The notes beneath the pieces were generated by a model. It was given only the letters and a program-made list of their open reading frames with translations, had not been told where the DNA came from and did no database searches. From positions 62,001 to 126,000 of the forward strand of contig JBNLBS010000002.1 of the NCBI GenBank assembly GCA_050303415.1: DNA of 64,000 nucleotides, in the 5' to 3' direction. This document shows positions 8,990-17,552 of the stretch, in pieces (the first letter of the stretch is position 1; each line of letters opens with the position of its first letter). Origin of the DNA: JBNLBS01 sp050303415. Its GTDB lineage: Bacteria > Pseudomonadota > Gammaproteobacteria > Methylococcales > Methylomonadaceae. Both the position numbers and the translations under genes were made by a program.

Positions 8990-9775
8990 CTATGAATTGA
9001 CACTTTGTTTTTTACGAAAACGGTGGCTAAAACCGGCATCATAAAGCTTGGATTTTTTCAGGTCAGTCCAGTCACGCGCCCCCAAGGCAGGACTGGCAAT
9101 AATCATCGCCTGACTGTTTATGCCGGCCTGCTTGCACTTATCTCTAATATCGGCAATGGTGCCATAAATAATCTGTTGTTCACCCGGCCAACTGGCTTTG
9201 TATACCACGCAGATTTTTGCCTGCTCGGACCAGCCCGCGGCCAATAAGGCAGCTTGTATTTTTTTCAACAAGGTAATGGATAAATACAAACATAAGGTGC
9301 AATGGTGACTGGCCAGTTGTTCCAGCGATTCGCCCTCCGGCATCGGGGTACGACCCTCCACCCGGGAAAATATCACCGTCTGCGTAACTTCCGGCAGGGT
9401 CAGTGTTTCCACAGCTGCAGCGGCCGAAGCCATTGCGGATGTCACGCCCGGCACCACCGCAACCTCGATTCCGGCTTGGTCCAGAGGCTGTACCATCTCC
9501 ACCAATGCACCGTATAAGCCGGGGTCACCGGTTTGCAGGCGAATTACTTGAGCATCATCCTGGGCATGACTGATGAGCCAGTCGGTGATTTGTTCCAGCG
9601 TCATGCCCTTGGAATCCTCAATGGCGCAGCCTGCTTTAGCCCAACGCGTTGTCGCTTCGGAAACCAAAGATCCGGCGAATAAAATTGCATCCGCCTCACT
9701 GATTAGCCGCTGTGCTTTCAGCGTTAATAACTCAGGATCACCCGGCCCTGCGCCGACAAACCATACTTTTGCCAT
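8990..9775 (-). CDS. cbiF: Cobalt-precorrin-4 C11-methyltransferase
   Basis: CbiF/CobM methylates C-11 of the corrin precursor. The 261-residue protein has VWFVGAGPGDPELLTLKAQ at its N-terminus, ADAILFAGSLVSE, RLQTGDPGLYGALVEM, VVPGVTSAMASAAA and VVYKASWPGEQ, all typical of CbiF. It is the first gene of the leftward operon, with AAGG about 10 nt before ATG 9775. The operon lacks cbiG, cbiH, cbiJ and cbiA, so the pathway must be completed from elsewhere. Confidence 0.93.
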   Translation of the reverse strand: MAKVWFVGAGPGDPELLTLKAQRLISEADAILFAGSLVSEATTRWAKAGCAIEDSKGMTLEQITDWLISHAQDDAQVIRLQTGDPGLYGALVEMVQPLDQAGIEVAVVPGVTSAMASAAAAVETLTLPEVTQTVIFSRVEGRTPMPEGESLEQLASHHCTLCLYLSITLLKKIQAALLAAGWSEQAKICVVYKASWPGEQQIIYGTIADIRDKCKQAGINSQAMIIASPALGARDWTDLKKSKLYDAGFSHRFRKKQSVNS

Positions 9776-9997
9776 TCAAAAACCTTAATTAAACTCAAGC
9801 GGAATTCTGATAAAGGCAGTAGTCTAAAGTATGAACCAGGACAAAACAACCAGCTCATAGCATGGTATATACTTCGATTTTAGTTTGTCCTTTAACGGCT
9901 AAAACAATTATTTTTTACCTTCTTACTATTTTTAAATACCCTTTTACTGCTATTTTGTAATAAGATGGGTTGAATTTTACAGACCGAGGCATCAGTG
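9776..9997. promoter_or_regulatory. Divergent promoter region, cbi operon / DUF2782
   Basis: This 222-bp AT-rich region must hold the leftward cbi promoter and the rightward DUF2782 promoter. I looked for a cobalamin riboswitch on the cbi leader strand and saw no convincing B12 box. AGGACAAAAC at 9838-9847 and GTTTGTCCT at 9883-9891 can pair across a 35-nt loop in the cbi leader, but a role is speculative. Confidence 0.4.
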
Positions 9998-10339
9998 ATG
10001 CGCCGTTTTATTCTATCGACATTATTGCTTTTTCCAACCCTGTGTCTGGCCGAAGATGCAGTTGATGATTTGGTGCCGGAACCGCCTGAGTTGCCGATGC
10101 CGGTCAAAAATGGTGAACCCATTGAGCCGGATATTACTATCATCCGTAAGGATAAAAACACGATTCAAGAATATAGGGTTAACGGCAAACTTTATATGGT
10201 CAAAATCGTGCCTGATGTCGGACCCTCGTATTATCTGATCGATACCGATGGCGACGGCAACATGGATACGCGCAGCAGCGATCTGGACAAGGGCCTGAAA
10301 ATAAACCAATGGAAACTGTTTGAGTGGGATTGGCCGTAA
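9998..10339 (+). CDS. DUF2782 periplasmic protein
   Basis: A 113-residue exported protein. It has a cleavable signal peptide (RRFILSTLLLFPTLCLA, then E-D-A), a Pro-rich linker, and the DUF2782 core with ITIIRKDKNTIQEYRVNG, YMVKIVP and YYLIDTDGDG. Members are typical of gammaproteobacteria and often sit beside thrB, as here; function is unknown. I prefer ATG 9998 to GTG 9995 because GAGG at 9986-9989 then has an 8-nt spacing. Confidence 0.82.
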   Translation: MRRFILSTLLLFPTLCLAEDAVDDLVPEPPELPMPVKNGEPIEPDITIIRKDKNTIQEYRVNGKLYMVKIVPDVGPSYYLIDTDGDGNMDTRSSDLDKGLKINQWKLFEWDWP

Positions 10340-10419
10340 ACAGCTCATATCATAATTTAATATTGCGCCTATCCCTGCTCCCGAACAAATCTAAGTTTTA
10401 ATGTTACCCAGGTCTACCT

Positions 10420-11352
10420 TTGTCCGTTTACACCAGCATTTCCCGCTCTGAGCTTGAACAATTTCTTCAACACTATTCTCTGGGTACATTAACGGATTTT
10501 AATGGCATCAGCGATGGCATTGAAAACACCAATTATGCCGTCCATACCACATCCGGCAGCTATATTCTAACCCTGTTCGAATCTATCATACCGGCACAGG
10601 TGGCTGAGTATATCGTCCTGTTAAAACACCTTAGCACGAACAGCTTCCCGTGTCCGACGCCAATACCGGATCGGCAAGGAACTGTAGTCCAGCAGCTTAA
10701 ACTCAAACCGGCAGCATTATTTGTTCGTTTACCCGGTATTTCAATCGAACACAGCAGCCCTTCCGCCTGTATCCAAATAGGCCAACAACTTGCCAGGCTG
10801 CATTTGAGTGCACAAAACTGCTTATTTAAAAAAAACAACCCGACCGATTTAAGCTGGATGCAACAGCAATTGAAAAAAAATACTGAACTTTTTTCGTCCG
10901 CAGACTATGCATTACTGACCGATGAACTTGCTTTTCAACAGCTTCATACCGATAACGAATTAAAGCAAGGTATTATTCACGCTGATTTATTTAAGGATAA
11001 TGTGCTTTTTGTTGACGGCAACATCAGCGGCATTGTTGATTTTTACAATGCCTGTATCGACAGTTTATTGCTCGATATTGCGATTACCGCCAATGACTGG
11101 TGCTATGTTGACGGTACAATCAGGCAGGATCTTCTCGACGCTTTTTTTACCGGTTATGAAAGCGTTCGCCCGCTAAGTGAGCAGGAAAAACGTTTGTGGC
11201 CCGTTATGCTCAGGCGAGCCGCATTAAGGTTCTGGCTGTCCCGATTACTGCATCAATTTTTCCCGCGCGAAGGTGAAATCACCCAACAAAAAGATCCTTC
11301 CGTCTTCCGCCGCATTCTGCAGCAACACCGCCGACAAAATGGCCAGAATTAA
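10420..11352 (+). CDS. thrB: Homoserine kinase (ThrB, APH-fold type), TTG start
   Basis: Phosphorylates homoserine in threonine synthesis. It belongs to the aminoglycoside-phosphotransferase-like ThrB family of gammaproteobacteria (310 aa): GISDGIENTNYAV near the N-terminus, catalytic loop GIIHADLFKDNVLF and metal-binding GIVDFYNAC. No ATG fits. TTG at 10420 gives the expected MSVYTSISRSELEQFL start and has AGG 7 nt upstream. The gene follows DUF2782 by 80 nt. Its stop overlaps by a few bases the stop of the convergent response-regulator gene. Confidence 0.93.
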   Translation: MSVYTSISRSELEQFLQHYSLGTLTDFNGISDGIENTNYAVHTTSGSYILTLFESIIPAQVAEYIVLLKHLSTNSFPCPTPIPDRQGTVVQQLKLKPAALFVRLPGISIEHSSPSACIQIGQQLARLHLSAQNCLFKKNNPTDLSWMQQQLKKNTELFSSADYALLTDELAFQQLHTDNELKQGIIHADLFKDNVLFVDGNISGIVDFYNACIDSLLLDIAITANDWCYVDGTIRQDLLDAFFTGYESVRPLSEQEKRLWPVMLRRAALRFWLSRLLHQFFPREGEITQQKDPSVFRRILQQHRRQNGQN

Positions 11353-12110
11353 TTGATCCCTGTTTGACCTAATGCCAAACCTCTCTGTTCATTAATAAAA
11401 CTGTTCAGCAGCACGCTGTTTTGATCATCCACATTTTTAAAATCAAAAGCACATAGTATACGCGTTCCCATGTCATATTTAGGATCGTAGTCGCACTCCA
11501 TTCTTACCAACGATGAAATAGTCAAAATAGACACGTCTTCTCTGGCTTTGATTCTCAGTTTAACCCGATCAAAAATATTCAGCCCACCCTGCGTAATTCT
11601 GGGCGCACTGATCAAAACACCTGTCGCACTGATATTAATGATAATGCCTTCCATACTGTGGTTTTTATCCAAATCAACCGCTGCAACGACTTCATTAACC
11701 GGATTGACCCTTGGCGCAATACGCTTTTCCTTAATTCGGCTTAATCTTTTAACCTTGTTGCTAATCGTTGCCGGGGTAAACGGCTTGGCAATAAAATCCG
11801 TTACCCCTAAAGAAATTGCTTCCATTAAGGCATCCCTGTCAACCCGGCCGGATAGCATTAAAAAGGGTACTTCGATGGTATCCGGGTTACTGCGTAATTC
11901 CTTTAACAGCTCCTTACCTGTCATCCCGGACATACTCCATTCCCCAATAACCCAGTGTATATTCCCTTTTTTTACTTCATTTAACGCACTTTTACCATCA
12001 CCAACAGCAATCACTTTTTTAAAGCCCAAATCTTCTTTCAAAACCCGCATAATGGTTCTTGAACTCATTTTGTCATGATCAATAATTAAGGCGTTTTGTT
12101 TGCTGAACAT
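11349..12110 (-). CDS. Receiver-PilZ protein with Glu in place of the phosphoacceptor Asp
   Basis: A 253-residue protein with an N-terminal CheY-like receiver (1-125) and a C-terminal PilZ domain (about 130-240). The acidic pair (IIDHD, residues 9-13) and the conserved Lys (FIAKPF) are there. However, the phosphorylation site reads VIGEWSM, with Glu57 where Asp is normal, so it probably mimics the phosphorylated state or is not phosphorylated. The PilZ c-di-GMP motifs RxxxR (RIAPR) and NxSxxG (NISATG) are intact. It should therefore act as a c-di-GMP effector. No kinase gene is adjacent. Confidence 0.85.
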   Translation of the reverse strand: MFSKQNALIIDHDKMSSRTIMRVLKEDLGFKKVIAVGDGKSALNEVKKGNIHWVIGEWSMSGMTGKELLKELRSNPDTIEVPFLMLSGRVDRDALMEAISLGVTDFIAKPFTPATISNKVKRLSRIKEKRIAPRVNPVNEVVAAVDLDKNHSMEGIIINISATGVLISAPRITQGGLNIFDRVKLRIKAREDVSILTISSLVRMECDYDPKYDMGTRILCAFDFKNVDDQNSVLLNSFINEQRGLALGQTGIN

Positions 12111-12293
12111 AGGTTAGGATTAGCTGAATACTACTGATTGCAGTATGGTAATGAACTTCTATGCGCAAATCTACTTATACTTTATGCAAATACTGCTGTA
12201 AACCTCTATACACAGAAATCAAACGTGCACAAACCAACTAAATATACCCGACTTAATCCAATTCAGCATCTGCCCAATCAGGCAAATAACTAC

Positions 12294-13097
12294 CTATTTT
12301 ATGACATCCGGGTAAAACAACTGCTGTCCCTTGACGCGGTATGAACCGATTAATGCCTGCCCTTCCTCACTGGTGACAAAATCGATATATTTCTTAGCCA
12401 TCTCATAGTTAGCATGGGGATGACGCTCCGGATTAACGGCCATAATATGATAGGGGTTGAATAGAGAGGGATCTCCTTCCAACACTATGCCCAAATCAAT
12501 TTTTTCCTGAAAAAAAATAAATGTACCCCGATCTGATATCGTGTAGGCCTGTTTTTCATTTGCGATTGTCAACACCGCCCCCATACCCTGCCCGGCGGAT
12601 AAATACCAGTCGCCTGAAGGTTTGACACCGGCTGACTGCCATAAAATCATTTCCTTTTTATGCGTACCAGAATCATCGCCTCTGGAGATAAATGCCGCCT
12701 GTTGTGTACTGATTTTTTGCAAGGCCTCTATCACGGAGGCTGAACCTTTTACCTTTGCTACATCCTCATTTGCACCAACGATTACATAATCGTTGTGCAT
12801 TACAACGGAACGGTCAACACCGAAACCGGCGGCCATAAACGCCTCTTCCGCTTTGGGGGCATGAGAAAAAATCACATCCACATCACCGTTCTCACCTAAC
12901 TTTAAGGCTTTGCCCGAGCCTACCGGAATTACTTCCAAAGAGACATTATATTTTTCTTCAAACACCGGATTTAAAACGGCCAATAAACCTGAGTTCTCCG
13001 TACTGGTTGTCGTTGACATGCGCAAAACCTGCTCGCCATTGGCCAATACTGAAAACAACATCAACACTAGACATAAACTTTTTTTAACTATTCTCAT
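12294..13097 (-). CDS. tupA: Tungstate/molybdate-binding periplasmic protein (TupA-like)
   Basis: Periplasmic solute-binding component of a tungstate-type ABC importer. After a signal peptide (about 1-21, ending NGE) come the oxyanion-binding motif MSTTTSTENSGLL and the TupA hallmark SRGDDSGTHKKE. IPVGSGKALKLGENGDVDV and AYTISDRGTF also fit TupA. The protein is full length at 267 aa. The expected permease TupB is not adjacent: the next gene upstream is a porin, and the ATPase is 2.6 kb away on the opposite strand. A 183-bp gap with no clear site separates it from the PilZ gene. Confidence 0.9.
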   Translation of the reverse strand: MRIVKKSLCLVLMLFSVLANGEQVLRMSTTTSTENSGLLAVLNPVFEEKYNVSLEVIPVGSGKALKLGENGDVDVIFSHAPKAEEAFMAAGFGVDRSVVMHNDYVIVGANEDVAKVKGSASVIEALQKISTQQAAFISRGDDSGTHKKEMILWQSAGVKPSGDWYLSAGQGMGAVLTIANEKQAYTISDRGTFIFFQEKIDLGIVLEGDPSLFNPYHIMAVNPERHPHANYEMAKKYIDFVTSEEGQALIGSYRVKGQQLFYPDVIK

Positions 13098-13197
13098 GTT
13101 ATCCTTATCCTAAAATTTTTACTGTTCTCAATAACTGTTCAACATACCGCTGTTTGAGATCCGGAGTACTAACAGCGGTAATTTGAATGGTTTGTTT

Positions 13198-14577
13198 TTA
13201 AAACTTTACTGTGACTTGGCTATAGGCAATGGTTGAATCTGTTTTTCTCGCTTCCGACATTAAGTCACCGGCAATTAAATGTGCAACACCGCCTTCTAGT
13301 TGAAGATTGTTAATCAGCTGCCAACGTAAACGTGTTTCCATCTGAGTGCCGATAAACGAAGACCGGCCATTAATACCCGCCGTTGTCCAACTATCCGTAT
13401 TGGATGCACGCCAAAAGCCCCGAACAGCAAACATTGCGGATACCGCTGAATGAGGTTTCAGTATCAACCTCACTGCCGGCGATTGCACATTGCTTCGGGG
13501 AAAAGAGGCAAATATGCTGGTCGGACCAAAATCGAAACGTCTGCCGCCATAAAGCGTATCGAAACGGTTGTTTTCATTATCATTCGGATTCTCATCACCA
13601 CTGGCAAAGTCATACTGTGCAATCAAACGCGGTTTCCACGGTGCGTTAAAGCTGAAGCCCAGCTCGGCATGTTGAAAATGCGCCCAGTGCTCCAGAGATT
13701 TGGTCGAGTTTGTTGTGGTCCTGGATTCACCCAGCTGATAAATGCTTTCCACTTGATAATCGAACTGCTCAACCGCCGGCTTTCGCCAAAAACGCATACC
13801 AAAGGTGTACAAATCTCGATTTTTACTGGGCAAGCGTTTACTGTCATTTTCATTCAAACCCAGAATAAAGGCTTCTGCCAAATCCACATCGGATAGTAGC
13901 GCCTGACTGTAATAAACGCCCCAAAACCGGGTTGACTCATCTTCCCGGTCAAATTTTGTCTTATTATCTATTATTTGCTCATCGACCAGCCTGCGCACCG
14001 GCAAGGTATAAAAAGCCCTAAATTTCCTATCTTCATGCTGCCATTGCCAGTCCACCCCATTGAAACCATTAATGGTGTTCCTATACCGGTTCCGTGCCAG
14101 CAGTCTTCTGCTGCCCAGATCCATTGTGATTCGACCGGCTCGCAAGACACTGTTACTACCGTCAATCATTACATTTTCCAACGGTACTTCGATATACGCC
14201 TGTAAGAGTTCAAACGGATTGGCTATCGTTGGGGTTAAGCGCGTAGCCGATGTGGCCGAACCGCTGTCGGTTAAGCGCACTCTGGAATCCATCATTTCCG
14301 CCCCTATGCGCACCCAGTCCAGGTCTACCCGTGCATGAACCAGGGTTCTGAATACTAAAGCCTGATCACCACCATTGGTCGCGCTGCCATTAACCAGTCG
14401 CCGATACTGGTTGTTTAATGTTTCATAGCGTGTGCGATGCTCACCCTCTATTGTTAACCATTCCGGCGCCCCTAATGCTTTAGTTACACGCCATGTCTCA
14501 TTGTCGGCATACGCATTGAATGAAAACAACCCCAGCAGCATTATTATAAACAGCTTTAAATATGAAAAATAAAACAT
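13198..14577 (-). CDS. Alginate-export-family outer membrane porin
   Basis: A 459-residue beta-barrel protein with a signal peptide (about residues 1-24, ending NAYA). It has the alginate_exp pattern near the N-terminus (WLTIEGEHRTRYETLNNQYR), AGRITMDLGSRRLLARNRYRNT, an internal FDYQ/AQYDFASGD region and alternating amphipathic strands to a C-terminal aromatic (VTVKF). Despite the family name, members serve various solutes. Its place between tupA and the ModE-like regulator suggests outer-membrane entry of an oxyanion, but that is inference. It shares the leftward direction with tupA, 100 nt upstream. Confidence 0.8.
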   Translation of the reverse strand: MFYFSYLKLFIIMLLGLFSFNAYADNETWRVTKALGAPEWLTIEGEHRTRYETLNNQYRRLVNGSATNGGDQALVFRTLVHARVDLDWVRIGAEMMDSRVRLTDSGSATSATRLTPTIANPFELLQAYIEVPLENVMIDGSNSVLRAGRITMDLGSRRLLARNRYRNTINGFNGVDWQWQHEDRKFRAFYTLPVRRLVDEQIIDNKTKFDREDESTRFWGVYYSQALLSDVDLAEAFILGLNENDSKRLPSKNRDLYTFGMRFWRKPAVEQFDYQVESIYQLGESRTTTNSTKSLEHWAHFQHAELGFSFNAPWKPRLIAQYDFASGDENPNDNENNRFDTLYGGRRFDFGPTSIFASFPRSNVQSPAVRLILKPHSAVSAMFAVRGFWRASNTDSWTTAGINGRSSFIGTQMETRLRWQLINNLQLEGGVAHLIAGDLMSEARKTDSTIAYSQVTVKF

Positions 14578-14682
14578 ATATATCCATTAAAAATTACAAT
14601 AAACTCGAAAACATACATGATATAGTAAGCAGCTAATGTTACAAATATGCAATATTTTCCATAATATCTAGAGAATTAGATT

Positions 14683-15732
14683 TTGTCAGCCAAATTAACT
14701 ATTCAGCCTGAAGTGGTTTTCCAATTACACCATTCAAGTCGCACAACCAATCTTTCCTCGACCATCAGACTATTACAACGAGTCAAACAAACCGGCAATC
14801 TACGCAAAGCCGCGCATCACTGTGGCTACTCTTATAGGAAGGCCTGGGATTTATTAAAAGACCAAGAACTTATACTGGACCAGGTCCTGGTCGTTATGCA
14901 TCGGGGACGAGGCAGCCAGTTAAGCGATTTTGGCGAACAGCTGTTGCAGCTTATCACTGAGCATGAAACGGCTTTAAATGAACAGCTAACTGCCAGTTGC
15001 AAACAAATTAATGACTGGTTAACCCTGCAGCAGAAAAAACCGCAAACAATCAGCATTATTGCCAGCGACTCGGAAAAACTAAACCGGCTGAAGCAGAAGC
15101 ATCCCGATCTATTCCGGCTTCAGATAGAAGGCAGCGAGCAGGCGTTAACGGCGTATCAAGAGAAAAAATGTACGGTAGCTGGCTTTCATTTACCTATCGG
15201 CAAGCCCGGGCTGAATATTTTGCAACAATACCAACAATTTTTAAGTCCGACTGATCGATTTATTATTCTGGAGCAACGCAGTCAGGGCATTATCAGTCAC
15301 CCGAAGCATCCGGTTACAAGCATTCAACAAATTGTGGACCAACAACTGACTTTTGTTAACCGGCAGATCGGCTCCGGCACACGCAGCCTGTTCGATCACA
15401 TCATTCAGGATCTGGCTATCAGCAGTGAAAATATTCCAGGCTATCATCATGAGCAACATACCCACCTGGCCGTAGCCAGCTTAGTTGCCAGCCAACAAGC
15501 GGATGCCTGCCTGGGTGTCTATGCTGTTGCTGAGCAGTTAAACCTACATTTTTCCCCCCTGTCTGCAGAGACTTATTTTTTGGTATATTCTGAGGCAAGT
15601 GTCAACAAAGAGGCTTTACTAAACCTATTAAACCATTTGAATGTTAATCCCCGTTCTGAGCTATTAAGCTACGCGGAATTTATCGCATACTGTAAAAATC
15701 CTGCTGACTCAATTCTACCGTCTGATAATTAA
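14683..15732 (+). CDS. ModE-type HTH regulator fused to a PBP-like oxyanion-binding domain, TTG start
   Basis: Residues 20-110 resemble the ModE winged helix (IRLLQRVKQTGNLRKAAHHCGYSYRKAWDLL). Residues about 125-330 look like a periplasmic-binding-protein-like sensor (PBP_like), with RQIGSGTRSLFD, HLAVASLVASQQADACLGV and YFLVYSE. Such fusions are expected to sense molybdate/tungstate in the cytoplasm and control uptake genes. The only usable start is TTG 14683, because an in-frame TAG lies two codons upstream. It diverges from the porin gene and overlaps the ABC ATPase start by one base (TAATG). Confidence 0.85.
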   Translation: MSAKLTIQPEVVFQLHHSSRTTNLSSTIRLLQRVKQTGNLRKAAHHCGYSYRKAWDLLKDQELILDQVLVVMHRGRGSQLSDFGEQLLQLITEHETALNEQLTASCKQINDWLTLQQKKPQTISIIASDSEKLNRLKQKHPDLFRLQIEGSEQALTAYQEKKCTVAGFHLPIGKPGLNILQQYQQFLSPTDRFIILEQRSQGIISHPKHPVTSIQQIVDQQLTFVNRQIGSGTRSLFDHIIQDLAISSENIPGYHHEQHTHLAVASLVASQQADACLGVYAVAEQLNLHFSPLSAETYFLVYSEASVNKEALLNLLNHLNVNPRSELLSYAEFIAYCKNPADSILPSDN

Positions 15733-16718
15733 TGTTTGTTTATCAACTTAATGACCTGGTTTTTAAATACGCTGAAAAAACCATACTGAATATAGACAAG
15801 CTTGAAATTTCAGAAAGCAAGATTACTGCTCTTGTTGGCGCAAATGGTTGCGGGAAAAGCACCTTGCTGAACCTGCTGGCGTTTTTAGCAAGACCTGACA
15901 GCGGCCAGCTAAGCTTTCAAGGTCAAAGGGTAAATCCAAAAAAATTACGCCCCCTGCGCAAACGCATCGGTTTTCTGCCACAAAAACCCTATATGCTGAA
16001 AGGCAGTGTTGAAGACAATCTAAAATTGCCTCTAAAACTGCACCACATTCATAAATCATTGTGGGCTGATAAAATTAGTGCAGCACTGGCACAATTGGAT
16101 ATTGCTCATCTACGTTTGCAATCCGCTAACACGCTCTCCGGAGGTGAATTGCAAAAAGCCGCATTAGCCCGGCTACTTATATTGCAGCCGGATGTTTTAT
16201 TGTTAGATGAACCCTTCAGTTACCTTGACCCCATCAGCACCTTAAAGCTGGAAGATTTTATCCAAAACTTCTGCAGCAGGACTCACAGCAGCCTGATTTT
16301 CAGCACACATAACCGGTTAAAAGGTACTGAGCTTGCAGATGACGTTATTTCCTTAATTGATGGGGATGCGGTTAAAGCTTCGTTGCTTAACTGCTTTTAT
16401 GGCAGGCTACAGAACAATGTATTTAACACCGGCAATATTGCCATCCATGTTACAGCAGGCAATGATGCGTTTTCCCATGTCGCCATTGAGCCCGACAATA
16501 TTTATCTTACCCGGGAAATAAACGCTGTTAACTTTGACAATCATTTTCAGGGACAAATCAGTTCCATTATTGAACAAGGCGGCAAAGCCGTCATTACCGT
16601 CCGTGCCGGAGAAAAGTTTCAGATATCGCTTTCACTTAACGATCTACATGATTTATGCCTGACACTGGGCACAACAGTTTGGGTTAATTTTAATTCCGAC
16701 TCAGTCATTACCTTTTAA
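15732..16718 (+). CDS. Tungstate-type ABC transporter ATPase (TupC-like) with C-terminal TOBE/Mop-like domain
   Basis: A 328-residue ABC ATPase with Walker A GANGCGKSTLL, signature LSGGELQKAALARLL and Walker B VLLLDEP. The H-loop region is STHN. The C-terminal 90 residues (IHVTAGNDAFSHVAIEPDNIYLTRE to the end) look like a TOBE/Mop-type oxyanion-sensing domain. Translational coupling to the ModE-PBP regulator ties it to the TupA locus. The membrane permease it should energise is not in this window, which is unusual for a Tup/Mod system. Confidence 0.85.
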   Translation: MFVYQLNDLVFKYAEKTILNIDKLEISESKITALVGANGCGKSTLLNLLAFLARPDSGQLSFQGQRVNPKKLRPLRKRIGFLPQKPYMLKGSVEDNLKLPLKLHHIHKSLWADKISAALAQLDIAHLRLQSANTLSGGELQKAALARLLILQPDVLLLDEPFSYLDPISTLKLEDFIQNFCSRTHSSLIFSTHNRLKGTELADDVISLIDGDAVKASLLNCFYGRLQNNVFNTGNIAIHVTAGNDAFSHVAIEPDNIYLTREINAVNFDNHFQGQISSIIEQGGKAVITVRAGEKFQISLSLNDLHDLCLTLGTTVWVNFNSDSVITF

Positions 16719-16753
16719 ACAAAAGTGTTTTACAATCAAGCTGATTCTAACAA

Positions 16754-16969
16754 ATGGATACCGCCATGGCTCAAATAGTCAACCCTCCAAAACCCATGCG
16801 AATGATCTGGGGCTTTGCCGGTGCTTTCTGGCTGGCCGGCTTTTTCAACCCCGGTTTTTTTGTAGTTGCAGGCATTTGTTTAATGTTTATTCCCGTTCTG
16901 GCGATAAACAATTACTTAATGCTGTTGGGCATCTATAATATGCAAAATTCAGACGAAGATTCTGTCTAG
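16754..16969 (+). CDS. Small two-helix membrane protein, unknown
   Basis: I do not recognise this 71-residue protein. It has a short N-terminus with PPKPMRM, then two hydrophobic segments (about 19-37 and 39-60), and an acidic C-terminus (NSDEDSV). An internal ATG at 16766 with GGAT just upstream would give a 67-residue form. It lies 36 nt after the ABC ATPase and 42 nt before the TRAP permease genes, all in one direction. It may be part of either unit, but nothing in the sequence decides this. Confidence 0.55.
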   Translation: MDTAMAQIVNPPKPMRMIWGFAGAFWLAGFFNPGFFVVAGICLMFIPVLAINNYLMLLGIYNMQNSDEDSV

Positions 16970-17010
16970 CTCAATTTTCAGTTAGAATTATATGTTTTTG
17001 CCATCAGCTC

Positions 17011-17547
17011 ATGACTTTCTTTATTCCATTAAGCCAAAAATGCATTTCCGCTATCGATGTCCTGAACGAGTTTGTCGGCAAATCGTTGTCCTGGTTAACT
17101 TTATTTATGGTGCTGACCACCTTTATCATCGTAATCTTAAGATACCTGTTTGATTTTAACTGGATAGCACTGCAGGAAGCGGTTATGTACATGCATGCCA
17201 TGGTATTTATGCTCGGCACCGCCTATACCTTAAAACATGCCGGTCATGTCCGGGTCGATATTATCTATCAAAAATGCAGCCGGAAAACGCAGGCCTGGAT
17301 AGATAGCCTAGGTGCGTTGTTTTTATTGATCCCGGTCTGCCTGTTTATATTATCGACCAGCTGGAGTTATGTCTGTGAGGCCTGGGCCATTCAAGAAGGC
17401 TCGCGCAACTCCGGTGGTATCCCTGCGGTGTATTTATTAAAAAGCTGCCTGATTTTAATGCCTGTTTTACTGTTATTGCAGGGCTTTTCGATGTTTCTGG
17501 GCAATTTATTGATTGCTTTGGGCTTAACGACTGACGAAGAGGCTTAA
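17011..17547 (+). CDS. TRAP transporter small permease (DctQ-type)
   Basis: A 178-residue four-helix protein typical of DctQ: helices near 28-50, 62-80, 96-120 and 138-165, with LSWLTLFMVLTTFIIVILRYLFDFNWIALQE-type N-terminal sequence, HMHAMVFMLGTAYTL and HVRVDIIY. It partners the large permease downstream (5-nt gap). TRAP systems import organic acids or similar solutes with a periplasmic binding protein. No DctP gene is seen in the window, so it is either elsewhere or different. Confidence 0.88.
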   Translation: MTFFIPLSQKCISAIDVLNEFVGKSLSWLTLFMVLTTFIIVILRYLFDFNWIALQEAVMYMHAMVFMLGTAYTLKHAGHVRVDIIYQKCSRKTQAWIDSLGALFLLIPVCLFILSTSWSYVCEAWAIQEGSRNSGGIPAVYLLKSCLILMPVLLLLQGFSMFLGNLLIALGLTTDEEA

Positions 17548-17552
17548 GTCAT

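Noticed and set aside
9776..9994. Possible cobalamin riboswitch before cbiF
   Set aside because: No B12 box or conserved paired core could be recognised by eye on the cbi leader strand.
11548..12078. 176-codon antisense frame within the receiver-PilZ gene
   Set aside because: Opposite-strand shadow rich in Ser/Thr/Leu; the minus-strand gene has clear domain motifs.
14578..14682. Possible ModE operator between the porin and regulator genes
   Set aside because: The region is AT-rich with short palindromic bits, but nothing matches the ATCGCTATATA-type ModE site well enough.
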